Source of the DNA: Allonocardiopsis opalescens
GTDB lineage: Bacteria; Actinomycetota; Actinomycetes; Streptosporangiales; Streptosporangiaceae
DNA: 64,000 bases
NCBI RefSeq assembly: GCF_003002095.1
Contig: NZ_PVZC01000004.1
Coordinates: forward strand, 186,001 to 250,000
Direction of reading: 5' to 3'
The position numbers and the translations under genes were made by a program. The notes under the pieces were generated by a model, which had not been told where the DNA came from, ran no database searches, and worked only from the letters and a program-made list of their open reading frames with translations. This document shows, piece by piece, positions 1 through 8,518 of this stretch (its first letter is position 1; each line of letters starts with the position of its first letter).

Positions 1-1402
1 CGAGCGGCGCCGGGCGCACCGGGCCCGGCTCACCGGGCGGGGCGGGCGCCGCCTCATCGGGCACTTCGGCGAGCGCCAGCACCGGCCCGTCCGCGGGCAC
101 CGCCAGCCGCTCGCCGCCGGGCAGCACCACCTCCTGGCGCACCTCGGCCCGGTCCACGTGCGCGGCCGAGAACACCCCGTACGGCGAGCCCCGCCCCGGC
201 GGGGCGGTCAGGTGGCAGCCGGGGTAGGAGGCCAGCGCCAGCTCGACCAGGGCCGAGCTGAAGGCGCGGCCCACCCGCTCGGCGTCGGGGTCGGCGGCCA
301 CCACCCGCAGCAGCGCGCTGTGCTCCTGCTCGGTGCGGGCCGACGCCCGGTCGGTGCGGGCCAGCCGCCACTCCAGCCGCCTCGGCCGCGCGGCGCCGAG
401 CGCCGCCTCGGCCTGCGCCCGCACCAGCGCGGCCTTCGCCTCGATGTCGAGCCCGGTCAGCACGAAGGTCACCTCGTTGCGGAAGCCGGCCAGGCGGTTC
501 ACCCCCACCTTCACCGCCGGCGGCGGCGGCTCGCCGCGGGCGCCCGACAGCCGCACCCGGTCCGGGCCGGCGGCCTCCAGCCGGACCGTGTCGAAACGCG
601 CGGTGACATCGGGCCCGGCGTAGCGCGGCCCGGTGATCTCGTACAGCAGCTGCGCGGTGACCGTGCCGACGGTGACCGCCCCGCCGGTGCCGGGATGCTT
701 GGTGATGACGGCCGAGCCGTCGGCGTCCACCTCGGCCAGCGGGAAGCCCGGGCTGGTCAGGTCGTGCCCGGCCGCGAGCAGTTCGGTGAAGAAGGCGTAG
801 TTGCCGCCCGTGGCCTGGGTGCCGCACTCCAGCACGTGCCCGGCCGCCGTCGCACCGGCCAGCGCGTCGAAGTCGTCGCGCGCCCAGCCGAAGTGCGCCG
901 CCGCCGGGCCGGCCACCAGCGACGCGTCGGTGACCCTGCCGGTCACCACCACCTCGGCGCCGCGCCGCAGCGCCTCGGCGATGCCCCACCCGCCCAGGTA
1001 GGCGTTGGCGGTGACCGCGCCGGGGAAGCCGAGCGCCTCGGCCCGGTGCAGCAATTCGTCGCCGGTCACGTACGCCACCCGCACCGGCAGGCCGCGCCGC
1101 TCGGCCAGCCGCCGCAGCGCCGCCGCCAGCCCGGCCGGGTTCAGGCCGCCCGCGTTGCTGACGATCCGCACGCCGCGCTCGGCGGCCAGCGCGAGGGAGT
1201 CCTCCATCTGCCGCAGGAAGGTGGCGGCGTAGCCGCGGCCGGGGTCGGCCAGTCGGTCGCGGCCCAGGATCAGCATGGTCAGCTCGGCCAGGTAGTCGCC
1301 GGTGAGCACGTCGAGCGGGCCGTCGGCCAGCATCTCGCGGACCGCGCCGAGCCGGTCGCCGTAGAAGCCGGAGGCGTTGCCGATCCGCAGCGGCGCGCTC
1401 AC
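1..1402 (-). CDS. Acyclic terpene utilization AtuA-family protein (DUF1446), 3' end outside window
   Basis: The visible 467 codons begin MSAPLRIGNASGFYGDR and contain the DUF1446/AtuA core: a G-D-Y-L-A-E-L-T-M-L stretch, S-N-A-G-G-L-N-P, V-T-G-R-V-T-D-A-S and a C-G-T-Q-A-T-G-G-N-Y segment. Family members belong to AtuA-type pathways for acyclic terpenes or branched acyl-CoAs; the exact reaction is unsettled. The GTG start overlaps the stop of the upstream TetR gene by four bases (GTGA), so the two are translationally coupled and the TetR protein probably controls this operon. Acyl-CoA carboxylase or dehydrogenase genes would be expected to the left, beyond the window. No stop is seen before base 1. 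Family call is firm; substrate unknown. Confidence 0.85.
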   Translation of the reverse strand, partial: MSAPLRIGNASGFYGDRLGAVREMLADGPLDVLTGDYLAELTMLILGRDRLADPGRGYAATFLRQMEDSLALAAERGVRIVSNAGGLNPAGLAAALRRLAERRGLPVRVAYVTGDELLHRAEALGFPGAVTANAYLGGWGIAEALRRGAEVVVTGRVTDASLVAGPAAAHFGWARDDFDALAGATAAGHVLECGTQATGGNYAFFTELLAAGHDLTSPGFPLAEVDADGSAVITKHPGTGGAVTVGTVTAQLLYEITGPRYAGPDVTARFDTVRLEAAGPDRVRLSGARGEPPPPAVKVGVNRLAGFRNEVTFVLTGLDIEAKAALVRAQAEAALGAARPRRLEWRLARTDRASARTEQEHSALLRVVAADPDAERVGRAFSSALVELALASYPGCHLTAPPGRGSPYGVFSAAHVDRAEVRQEVVLPGGERLAVPADGPVLALAEVPDEAAPAPPGEPGPVRPAPL

Positions 1403-2076
1403 CGGGGCGACCCCGTGCCCGGGCCGCGCAGCGCCGTGTCGAGCATGGCCGCCCACTGGCGCAGGATCCGCGCCCGGCGGGCGCCGTCGTCGGTGAGCTG
1501 GTCGGCCAGGGCCAGGCCGCGCACCAGGTCCAGGGTGGCCTGGACCGCCTCGCGCACACCGGGCCGCGACTCGTCGGCGCCCAGCAGTTCGACGGCCAGC
1601 AGGTGCGTCTCGCGGCCCAGCCGGTTCTCCAGCGGCACCACCAGCTCGCGCAGCGCGGCGTCGGTGCGCGCCGCCACCCACAGCTCCAGGGCGGCGGTGA
1701 AGGCGGGGCCGGTGAACAGCTCGGCCAGCAGGTCCAGCGCGGCCCCGGTGCCGGGCCGGCCGCCGGGCAGCCCGGCGGCACGGCGGCGCAGATCGTCGGC
1801 GCGCACCCGGCCGATGTGCTCGACGGCCGCGGCGACCAGCTCGCCCCTGGTGCGGAAGTGGTGCAGCTGCGCCCCCCTGGACACCCCGGCCCGGTCGGCC
1901 ACCACGGTGGTGGTGGTCCCGGCCCAGCCCCGCTCGACCAGGCACTCCACCGTCGCCTCCATCAGCCGCAGCCGGGTCAGCCTGCTGCGCTGCTGCTGCG
2001 GCCCCGGTCGGCCCGGCGCGACCGCGGGACCGGCGGCGCCGCCGGATATGTCGCCCATGGCGGAAGCATCGCCCAA
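1399..2076 (-). CDS. TetR/AcrR-family transcriptional regulator
   Basis: The 225-residue protein has a flexible Gly/Pro/Gln-rich leader of about 30 residues and then the TetR helix-turn-helix: R-L-M-E-A-T-V-E-C-L followed by T-T-T-V-V-A-D-R-A-G-V-S-R-G-A-Q-L-H-H-F at roughly residues 35-80. The remainder is an all-alpha ligand-binding domain typical of the family. It is the first gene of a two-gene unit with the AtuA-family gene, overlapping it by four bases, so it likely represses its own operon and senses an intermediate of that pathway (inference). A second ATG seven codons downstream is a possible start. Function as a DNA-binding repressor is secure; ligand unknown. Confidence 0.9.
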   Translation of the reverse strand: MGDASAMGDISGGAAGPAVAPGRPGPQQQRSRLTRLRLMEATVECLVERGWAGTTTTVVADRAGVSRGAQLHHFRTRGELVAAAVEHIGRVRADDLRRRAAGLPGGRPGTGAALDLLAELFTGPAFTAALELWVAARTDAALRELVVPLENRLGRETHLLAVELLGADESRPGVREAVQATLDLVRGLALADQLTDDGARRARILRQWAAMLDTALRGPGTGSPR

Positions 2077-2432
2077 GCCGGAAAAAGAAGCAAGCCTGAC
2101 TGTTTGTTTCCCCCCGGACGGACGCCCGGGGGAGGCGTCCGCGCGGCCGGTGCCGGACGCGCGGATCCGGCGCCGGTGCGCCGGCGCGAATATCCGGAAA
2201 GCGAAGCGCGGGGCCTCCCGGAATTAGCCGGTGCTCCCGCCGAAAAACAGGGAGCGGAATTCCCGGGACGCGATTCAGGTGGGAACTGTACGGCAATTTC
2301 CGGTCGAATTCACCGGGTCCGGGAGGAACACCGACGAATCACCGGTGCGGCACCGGCGCTGAATGGCCGCCGGGACCGCCGCCCGGCCGCGCCCTGGTGA
2401 ATGGCGCCCGGCGCGCCCGGGCCGTCGCCGCC
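2077..2432. other. Intergenic region upstream of tetR
   Basis: This gap is visibly less GC-rich than its flanks, with runs such as GAAAAAGAAG and several GAATTC-like words. Apart from the candidate operator next to tetR and a small GCTCCC/GGGAGC hairpin near 2230-2255, I see no ORF with a ribosome binding site, no tRNA and no repeat. Confidence 0.5.
2091..2106. promoter_or_regulatory. Candidate TetR operator (imperfect dyad)
   Basis: CAAGCCTGACTGTTTG forms an imperfect dyad (CAARC / GYTTG half-sites) 15 bases upstream of the tetR start, in a locally AT-richer stretch. Position suits autorepression by the TetR protein. The symmetry is short, so this is a weak call. Confidence 0.3.
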
Positions 2433-2458
2433 GCTCACCCCGGTGCGCCGGGGTGAGC
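2433..2458 (-). terminator. Hairpin terminator of the epimerase gene
   Basis: GCTCACCCCGG and CCGGGGTGAGC form a perfect 11-bp stem with a four-base TGCG loop, 17 bases past the epimerase stop codon. No U-run follows, which is common for terminators in high-GC actinomycetes. Confidence 0.65.
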
Positions 2459-2474
2459 CGCGCGTCACGAAACG

Positions 2475-3509
2475 TCAGCGGCTGACATTTTCCGCCTCGA
2501 CCGGCCGCCCCGCCCCCGACCGAGCGGCCGCCTTGGCGAGCGCCTTGTCGTCGGCGCTGAAATCGGGGTCGGCCGACTCCGGCGGGTTGGCCAGATGCCA
2601 CCGCACCGACCGGCCGATCGATTCCTCGACCGGCCCCGGCGACCAGCCGAGCAGGTCCATGGCCTTGCGGCTGTCGAGCAGGACGTGCTGGACGCTGCTG
2701 CCGGTCAGCACCAGGTCGGCCGGGACCCGCGACTCGGGCACCCGCACCAGTTCGGCGCGGTGCCCGGCCGCCGCCAGGATCTGGCGCACCCAGGCCACCA
2801 CCGGCAGGCTGGTCGGCTCGGCGATGTTGAACACCTCGCCGTGGGCCGCCGGATTGCCCAGCGCCGCCAGCACCGCCCCGGCCACATCGCCCACGTAGAC
2901 GCGGCTCGCCAGCCAGTCGCCCGGACCCACCGGGATGCGCTCGCGCCCGGCCCGCACCCGGCGCAGCACCGGCTCCTCGCGCCGCTGGTAGTCGTGCTCG
3001 CCGTAGACGAAGCCCAGCCGCAGCACGGTGCCGCCCCGCTCCAGGTAGGCGGGCTCCACGTCCAGCTTCTCGTAGCTGTCGAAGTCGTAGTCGCCGATGG
3101 CGAAGCCGGCGCCGCGGTGCGGGTAGCGGGTGCGCCGCAGCTCGGCGTCCTCGGTCAGCGGCACCGCCACCGGCTCGGGCGCCGCCCCGCGCATCACGTC
3201 GAAGGCCTGGTAGACGTCGGCGCTGGACAGCACCACCACCGGCACGTCGGGCAGGTGCGGCAGCGAGGTGGCGGCGTCGATGCCGCTCATGGCGACGGTG
3301 TCGACCACGGCGTCGGGCGCGAAGGCGGCGACCTCGTCGGCGACGGTGTCGAACTCGCGGCGGTCGACGTGCAGGTGGCGGCAGGCCGCGAGCTCCGGCG
3401 GCTCGTGGCCGCCGCGGTGCACCACCAGCACCTCGTCGCCCCGCGCCAGCAGCTCGGCCGCCACCCGCCGACCGATGAACTGCGTCCCGCCGATCACGAC
3501 TACCCGCAT
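2475..3509 (-). CDS. NAD(P)-dependent epimerase/dehydratase (atypical extended SDR)
   Basis: The 344-residue protein starts MRVVVIGGTQFIGRRVAAEL, the G-x-x-x-F-I-G dinucleotide-binding loop of extended short-chain dehydrogenases. It continues with D-A-V-V-D-T-V-A-M-S and L-S-S-A-D-V-Y segments. The catalytic region reads D-S-Y-E-K-L-D-V-E, so Tyr and Lys are two apart instead of the usual YxxxK spacing. This makes it an atypical SDR and a conventional UDP-glucose epimerase role doubtful. The start is set by GGAGG five bases before the ATG; longer upstream reading is out of keeping with the family. Stand-alone, divergent from the ABC transporter. Likely acts on a nucleotide sugar or related substrate (inference). 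Confidence 0.8.
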   Translation of the reverse strand: MRVVVIGGTQFIGRRVAAELLARGDEVLVVHRGGHEPPELAACRHLHVDRREFDTVADEVAAFAPDAVVDTVAMSGIDAATSLPHLPDVPVVVLSSADVYQAFDVMRGAAPEPVAVPLTEDAELRRTRYPHRGAGFAIGDYDFDSYEKLDVEPAYLERGGTVLRLGFVYGEHDYQRREEPVLRRVRAGRERIPVGPGDWLASRVYVGDVAGAVLAALGNPAAHGEVFNIAEPTSLPVVAWVRQILAAAGHRAELVRVPESRVPADLVLTGSSVQHVLLDSRKAMDLLGWSPGPVEESIGRSVRWHLANPPESADPDFSADDKALAKAAARSGAGRPVEAENVSR

Positions 3510-3745
3510 CACGACCTCCGCGTCTCGCCAGCCGCGACCGCCCCGGGCCGGGGCGGCGCCTCGGGCAGCCAAGCACCGATACGGTCGCGGCGGAACCGCT
3601 TTCAGCGTTCGGCTCAACGGGTTCGCCCGTAGCGGAAGAGGGAACGTCGCCTCGCGGAGCCGTGTTGAACAGCGCGCCCACCCAGCGGCGCCCGGTCGGC
3701 GCCGCGTGCGCGGGCGGTCCACGACCACGGCGGAACGGAGCATGG

Positions 3746-5695
3746 ATGAGCGACACGAACTACTCGGCCTGGTCGGCGTTCCGGTCCTACACCCGCGACG
3801 AACCCGCCAAGCGGCTGCGGCCCGGCACGATCCCCAGGATCGCCGGCTACGCCCGCCCCTACCTGCGCGACCTGGTGGTCTTCCTCGGACTCGTCGTCTT
3901 CGGCGCCCTCATCGTGGTCGCCAACCCGCTCATCATGAAGGCCATCATCGACCAGGGCATCATCCCCGGCGACGCCCGGCTGGTCACCCTGCTGGCGCTC
4001 GCCGTGGCCGGGCTTGCGCTGGTCGAGGCAGCGCTCGGCCTGGTCCAGCGCTGGTACTCCTCCCGGCTGGGCGAAGGGCTCATCTACGACCTGCGCACCG
4101 AGGTCTACGACCACGTGCAGCGGATGCCGCTGGCCTTCTTCACCCGCACCCAGACCGGCTCGCTGACCAGCCGCCTCAACACCGACGTGATCGGCGCCCA
4201 GCGCGCCCTCACCACCACCCTGTCGTCGGTGGTCTCCAATGTGCTCAGCCTGGCCATCGTGCTGGTCACCATGCTGGTGCTCTCCTGGCAGATCACCCTG
4301 ATCGCGCTGCTGCTGCTTCCGGTCTTCGTGGTCCCCGCCCGGCTGATCGGCAGCAGGATGGCGCGCATCAGCCGCGACCAGATGCAGCTGGACGCCGAGA
4401 TGAGCGCCCTGATGACCGAGCGCTTCAACGTCGGCGGCGCCATGCTGGTGAAGCTCTACGGCCGCCCCGACGAGGAGTCCAGGCAGTTCGCCGAGCGGGC
4501 CGCCAAGGTGCGCGACATCGGCGTGGTCGGCTCCATGTACAGCCGGATCTTCTTCACCGCGCTCACCCTCGTCGCCGCGCTCGCCATCGCCATGGTCTAC
4601 GGCTTCGGCGGCAACCTCGTCGTCGGCGGCGCCATCGAACTGGGCACCCTGGTCGCGATGGCCGCTCTGCTCACCCGCCTGTACGGCCCGCTCACCGCGC
4701 TCGGCAACGTGCACATCGACGTGCTGACCGCCCTGGTCAGCTTCGACCGCGTCTTCGAGGTGCTGGACCTGGAGCCGATGATCGAGGAGAAGCCCGACGC
4801 CCGCCCGCTGCCGGCCGGGCCGCTGCGGGTGGACTTCGACCGGGTGCGCTTCCACTACCCCGGCGCCGACCAGGTCTCGCTGGCCTCGCTGGAGTCCGCC
4901 GCCCGCCCCGACCGCGCCGCCGCCCCCGGCGGCCCGGGCACCCCCGACGTGCTCACCGACATCAGCTTCACCGCCGAGCCCGGCCAGCTGGTCGCCCTGG
5001 TCGGCCCCTCGGGCGCCGGGAAGACCACCATCACCCACCTGGTGTCCCGGCTCTACGACGTCACCGACGGCGCGGTCCGCGTCGGCGGCGCCGACATCCG
5101 CGACACCACCCTGCAGTCCCTGCACGACGCCGTCGGCGTGGTCAGCCAGGACACCCACCTGTTCCACGACACCATCCGCGCCAACCTCGCCTACGCCCGG
5201 CCCGGCGCCGACGACGCCGAACTGGAGTCGGCGATGCGCGCCGCCCGGCTGGGCGAGCTGCTGGACGCCCTGCCCGAGGGCCTGGACACCGTCGTCGGCG
5301 AGCGCGGCTACCGGCTGTCCGGCGGCGAGAAGCAGCGGCTGGCCATCGCCCGGGTGCTGCTGCGCGCCCCCGCCGTGGTGGTGCTGGACGAGGCGACCGC
5401 CCACCTGGACTCCGAGTCGGAGTCGGCGATCCAGCAGGCGCTGGCCACCGCGCTGCGCGGCCGCACCGCCATCGTGATCGCGCACCGGCTGTCCACCATC
5501 CGCGAGGCCGACCAGATCCTGGTGGTCGACGGCGGCCGAATCGTGCAGCGCGGCCGGCACGACGAACTGGTCGCGCGGGGCGGACTGTACGCTGACCTGT
5601 ACCGGACCCAGTTCGCCGAGCAGGAGGACGCCGGGCCCGACCCGGCCGACCAGGACCCCGCGCAGGCCGCCGACGCCCGGAGCGCCGTGCGCTGA
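3746..5695 (+). CDS. ABC transporter, fused permease and ATP-binding subunit (exporter type)
   Basis: The 649-residue protein has an N-terminal six-helix membrane domain (about residues 35-330) and a C-terminal nucleotide-binding domain (about 370-630). The latter shows Walker A GPSGAGKT at 420-427, signature LSGGE at 524-528, Walker B ending in Asp548-Glu549 and the switch His580. All catalytic residues are intact, so one polypeptide is half of a homodimeric or heterodimeric exporter. GGAG precedes the ATG by five bases; a longer frame upstream lacks a ribosome site. About 30 Ala/Pro/Gly-rich residues are inserted before the Walker A strand. No partner half-transporter is adjacent, which favours a homodimer exporting lipids, drugs or peptides (inference). 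Confidence 0.92.
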   Translation: MSDTNYSAWSAFRSYTRDEPAKRLRPGTIPRIAGYARPYLRDLVVFLGLVVFGALIVVANPLIMKAIIDQGIIPGDARLVTLLALAVAGLALVEAALGLVQRWYSSRLGEGLIYDLRTEVYDHVQRMPLAFFTRTQTGSLTSRLNTDVIGAQRALTTTLSSVVSNVLSLAIVLVTMLVLSWQITLIALLLLPVFVVPARLIGSRMARISRDQMQLDAEMSALMTERFNVGGAMLVKLYGRPDEESRQFAERAAKVRDIGVVGSMYSRIFFTALTLVAALAIAMVYGFGGNLVVGGAIELGTLVAMAALLTRLYGPLTALGNVHIDVLTALVSFDRVFEVLDLEPMIEEKPDARPLPAGPLRVDFDRVRFHYPGADQVSLASLESAARPDRAAAPGGPGTPDVLTDISFTAEPGQLVALVGPSGAGKTTITHLVSRLYDVTDGAVRVGGADIRDTTLQSLHDAVGVVSQDTHLFHDTIRANLAYARPGADDAELESAMRAARLGELLDALPEGLDTVVGERGYRLSGGEKQRLAIARVLLRAPAVVVLDEATAHLDSESESAIQQALATALRGRTAIVIAHRLSTIREADQILVVDGGRIVQRGRHDELVARGGLYADLYRTQFAEQEDAGPDPADQDPAQAADARSAVR

Positions 5696-5739
5696 CGGGC
5701 GGCGGCCGCGGCCGGGCCGGCGCGGAAGGAGAGCGCGCC

Positions 5740-6672
5740 GTGCCCACCCGGCTCGTCATCGACACCGACACCGCAGCCGACGACTGCTTCGCGCTGCTGG
5801 CCGGCGCACTGCACCCGGCGGCGGACCTGATCGCCGTCACCCTCGTCGCCGGCAACGTCGGCTTCGCCCGGCAGGTGGAGAACGCGCTGATCACCCTGGA
5901 CGCGGCCGGCCGGCCGGAGGTCCCCGTGCACGCCGGCGCCGAGCGCCCGCTGCTGCGCGAGTGGGTCAGTGCCGAGAACGTCCACGGCGACGGCAGGGGC
6001 GGCCACGCCTTCGCGGTGCCCGAGCGGGCGGTGGAGGCCGAGCACGCCGTCGACGCACTGGTGCGCATCGCCCGCGAGCACCCCGGCGAGGTCGACGTGG
6101 TCGCCATCGGCCCGCTCACCAACATCGCGCTCGCCGCCCGCCGCGACCCCGCCTTCCCCCGCAATGTGCGCTCGCTGTACGTGATGGGCGGCTCCAACAA
6201 CGGCCGCGGCAACATCACCGCGGCCGCCGAGTACAACTTCTACGTCGACCCCGAGGCGGCCCGCATCGTCTTCAGCGCCGGCTTCGACACCACCGTCGTC
6301 ACCTGGAACCTCACCCTGGACCAGGCGCTGTTCGACACGGCGCGACTGGCCGCGATCAGCGCGCTCGACACCCCGCTGTCGCGCTTCTTCGACCTGGTCA
6401 ACGCGCCCACCCTGGCCTTCGACCGCTCCGTGGGCATCGACGGCAGCACCCACCCCGACTCGCTCACCGTCGCCCTGCTGCTCGAGCCCGGCCTGGTGCG
6501 CCGCAGCCGCCGCTACTTCGTCGACGTCGAGACGCAGGGCGAGCTGACCCGCGGCTACGCCGTGTTCGACTGGGGCGTCTTCGGCAAGGAGCCCAACGCC
6601 ACCGTGGTGGAGGAGATCGACGCGGCCGGCTTCCACCGCTTCATGCTCGACCTGCTCGCCCGCCGCCCCTGA
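5740..6672 (+). CDS. Nucleoside hydrolase (inosine-uridine preferring family)
   Basis: The 310-residue protein opens with the calcium-binding signature D-T-D-T-A-A-D-D at residues 8-15. It also has I-G-P-L-T-N-I-A-L-A and M-G-G-S-N-N-G-R-G-N, then A-E-Y-N-F-Y-V-D-P-E-A-A, all hallmarks of nucleoside hydrolases. These cleave the N-glycosidic bond of ribonucleosides for base salvage. The first Asp motif is usually DTDPGxDD; here Pro-Gly is replaced by Thr-Ala, but all four metal Asps remain. GTG start, with GGAAGGAG about nine bases upstream. It lies 44 bases after the ABC exporter on the same strand and may share its transcript. Substrate preference (purine or pyrimidine) cannot be read from the sequence. 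Confidence 0.9.
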   Translation: MPTRLVIDTDTAADDCFALLAGALHPAADLIAVTLVAGNVGFARQVENALITLDAAGRPEVPVHAGAERPLLREWVSAENVHGDGRGGHAFAVPERAVEAEHAVDALVRIAREHPGEVDVVAIGPLTNIALAARRDPAFPRNVRSLYVMGGSNNGRGNITAAAEYNFYVDPEAARIVFSAGFDTTVVTWNLTLDQALFDTARLAAISALDTPLSRFFDLVNAPTLAFDRSVGIDGSTHPDSLTVALLLEPGLVRRSRRYFVDVETQGELTRGYAVFDWGVFGKEPNATVVEEIDAAGFHRFMLDLLARRP

Positions 6673-6688
6673 GCCGGCCGGGTCGCGC

Positions 6689-7474
6689 TCAGATCCCCCG
6701 GATGACGCCCCCGTCGACCGGGATCTGCGCGCCGGTCAGGTAGGAGGCGGCGGGGGAGAGCACGAAGGCCGCCACCCGCCCGAACTCCTCGGGGGTGCCG
6801 ACCCGGCGCAGCGGCACGCCGCGCGCGGTGCGCGCCAGCGCCTCCTCGGGGTCCTCGCCGCGGGCCGCCGCCAGCGAGCGCAGCCGGTCGGTGGCGATGC
6901 TGCCGGGCAGCAGCCCGTTCACCCGCACCCCGCTGGGTCCCAGCTCGTCGGCGAGCGCCTTGGCCGCCCCGGCCAGGCCGGGCCGCAGCCCGTTGGAGAC
7001 GCCGAGCCCGGGGATGGGCTGGCGCACCGAGGTCGACAGCACGAAGGCGATCGAGCCCTCGCCCTCCCGGGCCGCGAGCGCCGAGCCGACCATGCGGGCG
7101 ATGCGCAGCGCGCCCAGGAAGACGCCGCCGAAGGCGTCGAGCCACACCTCGTCGGGGGTGTCCGCGACCGGGCCGGGCGGCGGGCCGCCCACGCTGACCA
7201 GCGCGCCGTCCACCCGGCCGAAGGCGGTCAGCGCGGTGTCCAGCAGCCGGTGCGCGGTGTCGGGATCGGCGTTGTCGGCCACCACGCCGACGACCTGGTC
7301 GGCGCCGCCCGCCGTCTCGCCCAGCTCGCGGGCGGCGGCGTCGACGGCCTCGGCGCCCCGGGCGCTGAGCACCACCCGGGCGCCCTCGGCCAGCAGCGCC
7401 TGCGCGGCGGCCCGGCCGAGGCCGCGGCTGCCGCCGGTGACGATGTAGACGCGGTCGCGCAGTCCAAGATCCAT
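6689..7474 (-). CDS. SDR-family oxidoreductase lacking the usual catalytic Tyr/Lys
   Basis: The 261-residue protein has the classical Rossmann start T-G-G-S-R-G-L-G at residues 13-20, a V-L-S-T-S serine strand and the C-terminal G-A-Q-I-P-V-D-G-G-V segment. At the position of YxxxK it reads G-V-S-N-G-L-R-P-G-L-A-G, so the catalytic Tyr and Lys are absent. Other actinobacterial SDRs share this SNGLRPGL variant, so it is a subfamily feature and not local decay. It may bind NAD(P) without classical hydride chemistry. The ATG is preceded by a weak ribosome site. It converges on the nucleoside hydrolase, with a 16-base gap. Confidence 0.82.
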   Translation of the reverse strand: MDLGLRDRVYIVTGGSRGLGRAAAQALLAEGARVVLSARGAEAVDAAARELGETAGGADQVVGVVADNADPDTAHRLLDTALTAFGRVDGALVSVGGPPPGPVADTPDEVWLDAFGGVFLGALRIARMVGSALAAREGEGSIAFVLSTSVRQPIPGLGVSNGLRPGLAGAAKALADELGPSGVRVNGLLPGSIATDRLRSLAAARGEDPEEALARTARGVPLRRVGTPEEFGRVAAFVLSPAASYLTGAQIPVDGGVIRGI

Positions 7475-7515
7475 GCGCCCATTGTGGCCGACGCCCCGGG
7501 GAGCTCGGCCGCGGA

Positions 7516-8391
7516 CTACACGTAGCCGAGCCTGCGCAGCTCCTGGCCGGCCACCTTGTCCACCTCGGCGTGCTGGAGCGCCGACAGCCGCAGCCGCCAG
7601 CCGCCGATACCGCTGCGGTCGGCCCGCACCAGCTCCACCGCGGACATCCGGGCGTCCAGGAACTCCGACACCGACTGCGCGACCTCCAGCTGCTTGCGGA
7701 AGAGGTCCTCGTAGCGCACGGTCATCAGCTGCTCGCGCGGCAGCTCCCCGCGCAGCCGCGCCGACAGCCGCACCGCCCCGCGCCAGCGCATGGCCGCCTT
7801 CCCCGCGGTCGACAGCTCCGGCCACAGCGTGCGGTCGGCGTCGTCCTCGACCCCGAAGAACGGGTTGGGGAACTCGTCGGCCACATTGGGGATCTTGAAC
7901 CAGGCCAGGGCCTGCTCGTCGGCGAGCATGTCGGTGACCACGTCGCGGCCGTCCCTGATCACCTGGATCAGCCGGGCGTCGGTGAAGGCGTGCACCAGCG
8001 GCAGCGCACTGTAGATCAGGTCGGGGCCGGCGTCGCCGAAGCGCTCCACCGCCGAGCGGCTCACGCACGGGTAGGAGCTGTTGCCCGCCGCGGCGCGGCA
8101 CTGCGCCACGCAGTCCGCGCAGTTGCGCGCACTGATCTGCCACGCCTCGGCGAAGGTGTCGCGGATGACCCGCGCGGTGGCGTCGTCGCGCCCCTCGGCG
8201 ATGGAGGGCCGCCGCGCCAGCGCGTAGGCCATCCGCAGCACCGACGGCTGCCAGACGCTGACGTGGAAGCCCGCGGAGCGCTTCAGCGCCCGCCCCACCA
8301 ACTCGACCCCCGACAGGGGCGCGCCCAGCACGAATACGGGTCTCCGGACCTTGATGCCGTTGACCACGAGGATGTAGGGCGCCTGCTTCAT
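7516..8391 (-). CDS. Sulfotransferase-family protein
   Basis: The 291-residue protein begins with R-P-V-F-V-L-G-A-P-L-S-G-V-E-L, the loop that binds the 5'-phosphosulfate of PAPS. It continues with L-I-Q-V-I-R-D-G-R-D-V-V-T-D-M, the 3'-phosphate-binding segment of sulfotransferases, and Y-E-D-L-F. Such enzymes move sulfate from PAPS to hydroxyl or amine groups of carbohydrates, lipids or secondary metabolites. Several Cys residues (S-A-R-N-C-A-D-C-V-A-Q-C-R) cluster near residue 100. No PAPS-synthesis genes are nearby. Divergent from the sirtuin gene across 127 bases. Family assignment is good; the acceptor is unknown. Confidence 0.8.
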   Translation of the reverse strand: MKQAPYILVVNGIKVRRPVFVLGAPLSGVELVGRALKRSAGFHVSVWQPSVLRMAYALARRPSIAEGRDDATARVIRDTFAEAWQISARNCADCVAQCRAAAGNSSYPCVSRSAVERFGDAGPDLIYSALPLVHAFTDARLIQVIRDGRDVVTDMLADEQALAWFKIPNVADEFPNPFFGVEDDADRTLWPELSTAGKAAMRWRGAVRLSARLRGELPREQLMTVRYEDLFRKQLEVAQSVSEFLDARMSAVELVRADRSGIGGWRLRLSALQHAEVDKVAGQELRRLGYV

Positions 8392-8506
8392 CGTCGCTCT
8401 TAGTGTCGCATTGGATGGGGTACGCCGGAGTACGGGCCGTGGGCCGACACGCCGCTCCGGGGCCGGGGGCCGCGCGGACCGTCACAAGCCGCGCGAATCC
8501 GCGATT

Positions 8507-8512
8507 TAGGGT
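8507..8512 (+). promoter_or_regulatory. -10 hexamer of leaderless sirtuin transcript
   Basis: TAGGGT ends six bases before the GTG start of the sirtuin gene, and no Shine-Dalgarno sequence is present. That is the spacing expected when transcription begins at the start codon. Confidence 0.6.
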
Positions 8513-8518
8513 GCTGGT

